From assembly GCF_024397915.1 (NCBI RefSeq), contig NZ_CP073347.1, forward strand, positions 372,001 to 436,000: 64,000 nt of DNA, read 5' to 3'. Origin of the DNA: Marinobacterium rhizophilum. Its GTDB lineage: Bacteria > Pseudomonadota > Gammaproteobacteria > Pseudomonadales > Balneatricaceae. The notes beneath the pieces are model-generated. The model did no database searches and was not told the DNA's origin. It saw nothing but the letters and a program-made list of their open reading frames with translations. Below are positions 62,258-64,000 of the stretch, one piece after another (positions within the stretch are counted from its first letter, which is position 1; every line of letters starts with the position of its first letter). Made by a program: the position numbers and the translations under genes.

Positions 62258-62481
62258 TGGCCATGCTGAACCTGGCGCTGAAAAGCCTGAAAAACCGGGC
62301 CGGCAGTGCGACCCTGAGGGTATTGACGATTGCCATCGGTGTGATGTGGTTGCTGTGGGAGTCGGTGGAGCAGGGCCTGGCGCTGCTCTTTGTTATTTAT
62401 GGCGCGGCTCTGGCGCCGCACTTTGATCGTACCCTGGTGCTGAATGCGCTGAATGCGCTGAATGCGCCGGAGACTGTCTGA
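62257..62481 (+). CDS. Chimeric micro-ORF 1: permease N-terminus fused to ATPase C-terminus
   Basis: 74 codons. The first about 30 residues (MAMLNLALKSLKNRAGSATL...TIAIGVM) copy the permease start and would form one transmembrane helix. After a VEQ junction the rest (GLALLFVIYGAALAPHFDRTLVL...NAPETV) copies the last about 37 residues of the ATPase, with the switch THD changed to IYG. Start and stop overlap its neighbours by one base (TGATG). No function is known; it may be a by-product of tandem duplication or an expressed small membrane protein. Confidence 0.6.
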   Translation: MAMLNLALKSLKNRAGSATLRVLTIAIGVMWLLWESVEQGLALLFVIYGAALAPHFDRTLVLNALNALNAPETV

Positions 62482-62696
62482 TGGTCATGCTGAACCTGGC
62501 GCTGAAAAGCCTGAAAAACCGGGCCGGCAGTGCGACCCTGAGGGTACTGACGATTGCCATCGGTGTGATGTGGTTGCTGTGGGAGTCGGTGGAGCAGGGC
62601 GTGGCGCTGCTCTTTGTTATTTATGGCGCGGCTCTGGCGCCGCACTTTGATCGTACCCTGGTGCTGGATGCGCTGAATGCGCCGGAGACTGTCTGA
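62481..62696 (+). CDS. Chimeric micro-ORF 2: second copy of the permease/ATPase fusion
   Basis: 71 codons, nearly identical to micro-ORF 1 (start MVML instead of MAML, one ALN triplet fewer, LDALN near the end). Both copies kept open frames, the same junction and TGATG coupling, which is more than expected of rapidly decaying debris. It lies directly before the intact permease gene. Confidence 0.6.
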   Translation: MVMLNLALKSLKNRAGSATLRVLTIAIGVMWLLWESVEQGVALLFVIYGAALAPHFDRTLVLDALNAPETV

Positions 62697-63955
62697 TGGC
62701 CATGCTGAACCTGGCGCTGAAAAGCCTGAAAAACCGGGCCGGCAGTGCGACCCTGACGGTACTGACGATTGCCATCAGCGTGATGTTACTGATCGGTGTT
62801 GAACAGGTCCGTACCGAGGCACGCACCAGTTTTGCCAATACGCTGTCCGGCACCGACCTGATCGTGGGTGCGCGTACCGGCCAGGCCCAGCTGCTGCTGT
62901 ATTCGGTGTTCCATATCGGCAATGCCAGCAACAATGTGGGCTGGGACAGCTACCGCACGATCGCGGCTCATCCACAGGTCGAGTGGACCATCCCGCTGCT
63001 GCTGGGGGACTCGCACCGGGGCTTTCGGGTGGTGGGCACCAGCGCTGATTTTTTCCGCCACTATCGCTATGGCCGCGACGGCTCCCTGGTCTTTAGTGAC
63101 GGCCAGCCCTTTGCGGACCTGTTTGATGTCGTGATCGGCGCCCAGGTGGCGCGGGAGCTGCAGTACCGCCTCGGTCAGGAAGTGATCATTGCCCATGGCA
63201 TGGGAAACACCAGCTTTGCCCGCCATGACGACAAGCCATTTCGCATCGTCGGTATTCTGGAACCGACCGGCACCCCGGTGGATCGCACGCTGATGCTGAG
63301 CCCCCAGGCAGTGCAGGCGATCCACCTGGACTGGCAGTCCGGCGTACAGCTGCCGGGACAGTCGGTGTCCGCCGACGAGGCGCGACAGCAGGACCTGACA
63401 CCGACAGAGCTGACGGCCTTTATGGTGGGGCTCAAATCCAGAATGTCGACCTTTGCACTGCAGCGCTCGATCAACAATTACCGCAAGGAGCCCCTGCTGG
63501 CGATTCTGCCGGGGGTGGCGCTGGCCGAGCTCTGGAGCCTGATGAGCGTGGCCGAGCAGGCGCTGCTGCTGGTGTCCGCAGCGGTGGTGTTCAGTGGTCT
63601 GGCCGGCCTGTTGACGGTGTTGCTCGCCGGCCTGAACGAGCGCCGGCGTGAAGTCGCCATTTTGCGATCCCTCGGGGCGCGGCCCTGGCAGGTGCTGGCA
63701 CTGCTGACCTTTGAGGCAGCGCTGCTGACATTGCTGGGCGCGGTGCTGGGCATGGCGCTGCTGTATCTGGCAATAGGGTTGAGTCAGCCGCTGTTTGCGC
63801 AGTGGCTCGGGCTGCAGCTGGAGCTGTCGCTGCCCAGCAACCGGCAATGGTTTTATCTCGCCCTGGTACAGGGAGCCGGTATACTCACAGGCCTGGTTCC
63901 AGGCTGGCGGGCATACCGCTATTCCCTGGCCGACGGCATCTGTATCCGTATCTGA
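62696..63955 (+). CDS. FtsX-type ABC transporter permease of the zinc-type operon
   Basis: 419 aa. One N-terminal helix (LTVLTIAISVMLLIGV), a large periplasmic MacB-like domain (about 40-290) and three C-terminal helices (LLLVSAAVVFSGLAGLLTVLLAGL, LTFEAALLTLLGAVLGMALLYL, LVQGAGILTGLVPGWRAYRYSL) are seen. With the preceding ATPase it forms an ABC complex of the LolCDE/MacB type. Its N-terminal coding region is the template for the two micro-ORFs upstream. Confidence 0.88.
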   Translation: MAMLNLALKSLKNRAGSATLTVLTIAISVMLLIGVEQVRTEARTSFANTLSGTDLIVGARTGQAQLLLYSVFHIGNASNNVGWDSYRTIAAHPQVEWTIPLLLGDSHRGFRVVGTSADFFRHYRYGRDGSLVFSDGQPFADLFDVVIGAQVARELQYRLGQEVIIAHGMGNTSFARHDDKPFRIVGILEPTGTPVDRTLMLSPQAVQAIHLDWQSGVQLPGQSVSADEARQQDLTPTELTAFMVGLKSRMSTFALQRSINNYRKEPLLAILPGVALAELWSLMSVAEQALLLVSAAVVFSGLAGLLTVLLAGLNERRREVAILRSLGARPWQVLALLTFEAALLTLLGAVLGMALLYLAIGLSQPLFAQWLGLQLELSLPSNRQWFYLALVQGAGILTGLVPGWRAYRYSLADGICIRI

Positions 63956-63965
63956 AAGGCATGTT

Positions 63966-64000
63966 ATGAAACTGTTTTTATCCGCGGCTTTCCTGTGTTT
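63966..64000 (+). CDS. Start of a further operon gene, probable secreted protein (truncated at window end)
   Basis: The ATG at 63966 opens MKLFLSAAFLC, a typical signal-peptide start, ten bases after the permease stop. ZrgA-type operons usually continue with a small periplasmic protein (DUF3299-like) here. The rest lies outside the window. Confidence 0.5.
   Translation, partial: MKLFLSAAFLC

Larger units (their letters stand above)
62191..62780. repeat. Tandem triplication of the ATPase/permease gene junction
   Basis: The stretch from the ATPase tail (CACTTTGATCGTACCCTGG, 62203, 62420 and 62644) through the stop/start (62257, 62481, 62696) to the permease start (ATGCTGAACCTGGCGCTG) occurs three times, with steps of 224 and 215 bp. 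The join in the copies falls at the shared EQ codons (GAGCAG in the ATPase, GAACAG in the permease). Confidence 0.85.

Overview
The window is about 60 % G+C and gene-dense. It looks like a chromosomal segment of a gammaproteobacterium, plausibly a marine Oceanospirillales member. This is inferred from the mix of families (long-form QueF, YcjX/YcjF, DUF1285, PA2817-type protein, ZrgA-type zinc operon, YbgA next to photolyase) and from a 143-bp inverted-repeat element of a kind I associate with that group. No rRNA, tRNA, CRISPR or phage genes were seen.

Region 1 (about 0.1-20 kb) is a catabolic island. It has a TetR-type regulator, then a nine-gene acyl-CoA operon: PimC/PimD-like two-component dehydrogenase, nitronate monooxygenase-like protein, thiolase, bifunctional hydratase/3-hydroxyacyl-CoA dehydrogenase, a third acyl-CoA dehydrogenase, an alpha-methylacyl-CoA racemase and an enoyl-CoA hydratase. 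An outer-membrane porin, a TAXI-type TRAP transporter (fused permease plus periplasmic receptor), an ADP-forming acyl-CoA synthetase and an unassigned polytopic protein follow. Together they can cover outer-membrane entry, uptake, CoA activation, racemisation and beta-oxidation of an unknown, probably methyl-branched, acid. An 18-bp imperfect palindrome occurs three times before the operon, once before the porin, twice before the transporter and, slightly degenerate, once before the tetR gene. This points to one autoregulated regulon.

Region 2 (20-33.5 kb) holds a signalling trio (PBP-like protein, beta-barrel protein, GGDEF-EAL protein), an SLC13-type permease, a sensor kinase, an ABC exporter next to queF, and small enzymes. 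Region 3 (33.6-37.5 kb) is a copper module: a CueR-like promoter, an HMA chaperone and CopA. The 3' end of copA is repeated six more times in a degenerate array that runs up to ppiA.

Region 4 (37.7-51 kb) resembles a photo-oxidative (singlet-oxygen) stress island. A divergent pair of ECF-type promoters separates ECF sigma-ChrR-YbgA-photolyase from a leftward operon of FAD oxidoreductase, DUF1365, cyclopropane-fatty-acid synthase, MFS and DUF3833 genes. SDR and NTF2-like genes lie nearby, as do decayed remnants of fruA and of a cfa 3' end. A DUF692/DUF2063 (BufB/BufC-like) pair follows with no visible precursor gene.

Region 5 (51-60.7 kb) is mostly housekeeping: dgt, yciH, a retropepsin-like protein, an MTHFR-like protein, DUF1285, Lrp/AsnC, trmN6, a GIY-YIG protein, and ycjF/ycjX. 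Region 6 (60.8-64 kb) is a zinc-uptake-like operon behind a Zur-like box: His-rich ZrgA-like protein, ABC ATPase and FtsX-type permease. The ATPase/permease gene junction there has been tandemly triplicated, producing two chimeric micro-ORFs.
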